Shown piece by piece: positions 5,535 through 6,529 of a stretch of 6,529 nt of DNA. The DNA lies in NCBI GenBank assembly GCA_947505565.1, contig CANNLB010000166.1:1-6529 (forward strand), read 5' to 3'. Every line of letters begins with the position of its first letter. The first letter of the stretch is position 1. Made by a program: the position numbers and the translations under genes. Source of the DNA: Acidobacteriota bacterium. GTDB lineage: Bacteria > Acidobacteriota > Terriglobia > Bryobacterales > Bryobacteraceae. The notes beneath the pieces were generated by a model. The model ran no database searches and was not told the DNA's origin. It worked only from the letters and a program-made list of their open reading frames with translations.

Positions 5535-6529
5535 ATGCGCCAACTTCTCGCGCTGTCTCTCGCGGTAGTTATACTACTCGCCCCACTCTCCGCAGCTACT
5601 CCGGTCCGCGCGCGCAAGGCCATGGTCGTCTCTCGCGAGATCCATGCCACCGACGCTGGCGTCGCTATCCTACAAACCGGCGGCAACGCAGTTGACGCCG
5701 CCGTCGCGGTAGGCCTCGCCCTTGCCGTCACCCACCCTTCGGCCGGCAACATCGGCGGCGGTGGCTTCATGCTCGTGCGCTTCGCCGATGGTCGCACAAC
5801 GTTTATTGACTTCCGCGAACGCGCGCCCGAAAAGTCGTCGCGTGATATGTACCTCGACAACGACGGGAAACCCACTCGCGACTCCCTCCTCGGCTGGCGC
5901 GCCGCCGGCATCCCCGGCACCGTCCGCGGCTTCGAACTCGCCCACAAGAAGTACGGCAAAGCCAAATGGGCCGACCTCGTGGCTCCGTCCGTGAAACTTG
6001 CGAAGCTTGGTTTCCCGGTTGGCTACGGCCTCGCCAATACCCTCAAGAGCGCTAAGAACCTGGCGCAGTTTGCCGATTCCCGCCGCATCTTCCAACGTGA
6101 CGGCAAGTTCTACGAACCCGGCGAACGGCTCACCCAGCCTGAGCTCGGGGCCGTCCTCGAACGGATTCAAATGGTGGGTCCCAAAGACTTCTACGAAGGC
6201 GAGACCGCTCGTAAAATGGTGGCGGCGATGGAGAAGGTTGGTGGCCTCTTTACTTTGAACGATCTCAAGAACTATGTCGCCGCCGAGCGCGCTCCCCTGT
6301 CGGGAACCTATCGAGGCTATGAGATCATTACCGCCCCGCCACCTAGTTCCGGCGGCATCGGAATCCTCCAAATGCTCGGCGTGCTCGAGAAAACGGACTA
6401 CGCCGGCTACGGCGCCGGCTCAGCGCAAGCCATTCACTTCACCGCCGAAGCCATGCGCCGCTATTACGCCGATCGCTCAGAGTATCTCGGCGACCCGGAT
6501 TTCTTCAAAGTGCCCACCAAGAAATTGCT
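5535..6529 (+). CDS. ggt: Gamma-glutamyltransferase precursor, partial (3' end beyond window)
   Basis: The N-terminal 331 residues of a periplasmic or secreted N-terminal-nucleophile hydrolase that cleaves gamma-glutamyl bonds of glutathione and related peptides; whole proteins are about 550-600 aa. Residues 1-20 are a signal peptide (LLALSLAVVILLAPLSA, cleavage likely after LSA). Family motifs follow in order: AGVAILQTGGNAVDAAVA (41-58), GNIGGGGFML (71-80), IDFRERAP (91-98; R94 corresponds to the Arg that holds the gamma-glutamyl carboxylate, R114 in E. coli), GIPGTVRGFE (125-134), APPPSSGGI (267-275) and ADRSEYLGDPDF (312-323). The self-cleavage site with its catalytic Thr lies beyond the window, so activity cannot be judged. 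The start is supported by AGGAG at 5527-5531, only 3 bases before the ATG, and by the signal peptide. It lies 19 bases after rlmB; no functional link between the two is apparent. Confidence 0.95.
   Translation, partial: MRQLLALSLAVVILLAPLSAATPVRARKAMVVSREIHATDAGVAILQTGGNAVDAAVAVGLALAVTHPSAGNIGGGGFMLVRFADGRTTFIDFRERAPEKSSRDMYLDNDGKPTRDSLLGWRAAGIPGTVRGFELAHKKYGKAKWADLVAPSVKLAKLGFPVGYGLANTLKSAKNLAQFADSRRIFQRDGKFYEPGERLTQPELGAVLERIQMVGPKDFYEGETARKMVAAMEKVGGLFTLNDLKNYVAAERAPLSGTYRGYEIITAPPPSSGGIGILQMLGVLEKTDYAGYGAGSAQAIHFTAEAMRRYYADRSEYLGDPDFFKVPTKKL

Noticed and set aside
5670..6371. 233-codon open frame on the - strand opposite ggt
   Set aside because: ggt is firmly identified by motifs throughout this stretch; the long reverse frame follows from its GC-rich third codon positions.

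Overview
The window looks like a chromosomal segment from a flagellated Gram-negative bacterium. The RNase III, RlmB and gamma-glutamyltransferase sequences, the fairly GC-rich coding and the gene mix suggest Acidobacteriota, perhaps the Solibacter/Bryobacter side. That placement rests on recalled resemblance, not a search. There are no transposons, tRNAs, rRNAs or CRISPR repeats. Coding is almost continuous; the longest real gaps are about 50 bases, and no factor-independent terminator is evident.

Layout: (1) rnc, RNase III, complete, + strand. (2) motA1-motB1, + strand, a flagellar stator pair of the E. coli MotA/MotB type. (3) Running the other way and ending 3 bases from motB1, a second stator operon on the - strand in transcription order swrD(flbD)-motA2-motB2. 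Its MotA belongs to the Bacillus MotA/PomA-like branch. (4) A short MerR-type regulator on the - strand, upstream of swrD. (5) Divergent from it, rlmB (TrmH-family 23S rRNA 2'-O-methyltransferase), followed after 19 bases by ggt, a gamma-glutamyltransferase precursor cut by the window edge.

The central part is a compact stator island: two different stator complexes and the motor-power protein SwrD, placed tail to tail between housekeeping genes. Both stator operons have, at the correct place and strand, a good match to the flagellar sigma-28 (FliA) promoter, TAAA-N15-GTCGA(T/A)AA. One uses the rnc stop codon as its -35 element. The other starts two bases past the merR stop codon. This suggests both stators are late flagellar genes turned on together. 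It also favours an ATG start for motA1 at 763 over an upstream TTG, and would give motA1 an almost leaderless mRNA.

The flanking genes are ordinary housekeeping functions: rnc and rlmB act in rRNA processing and modification, and ggt in periplasmic glutathione breakdown. I see no wholly new system. The dual-stator island with paired sigma-28-like promoters is the best lead.
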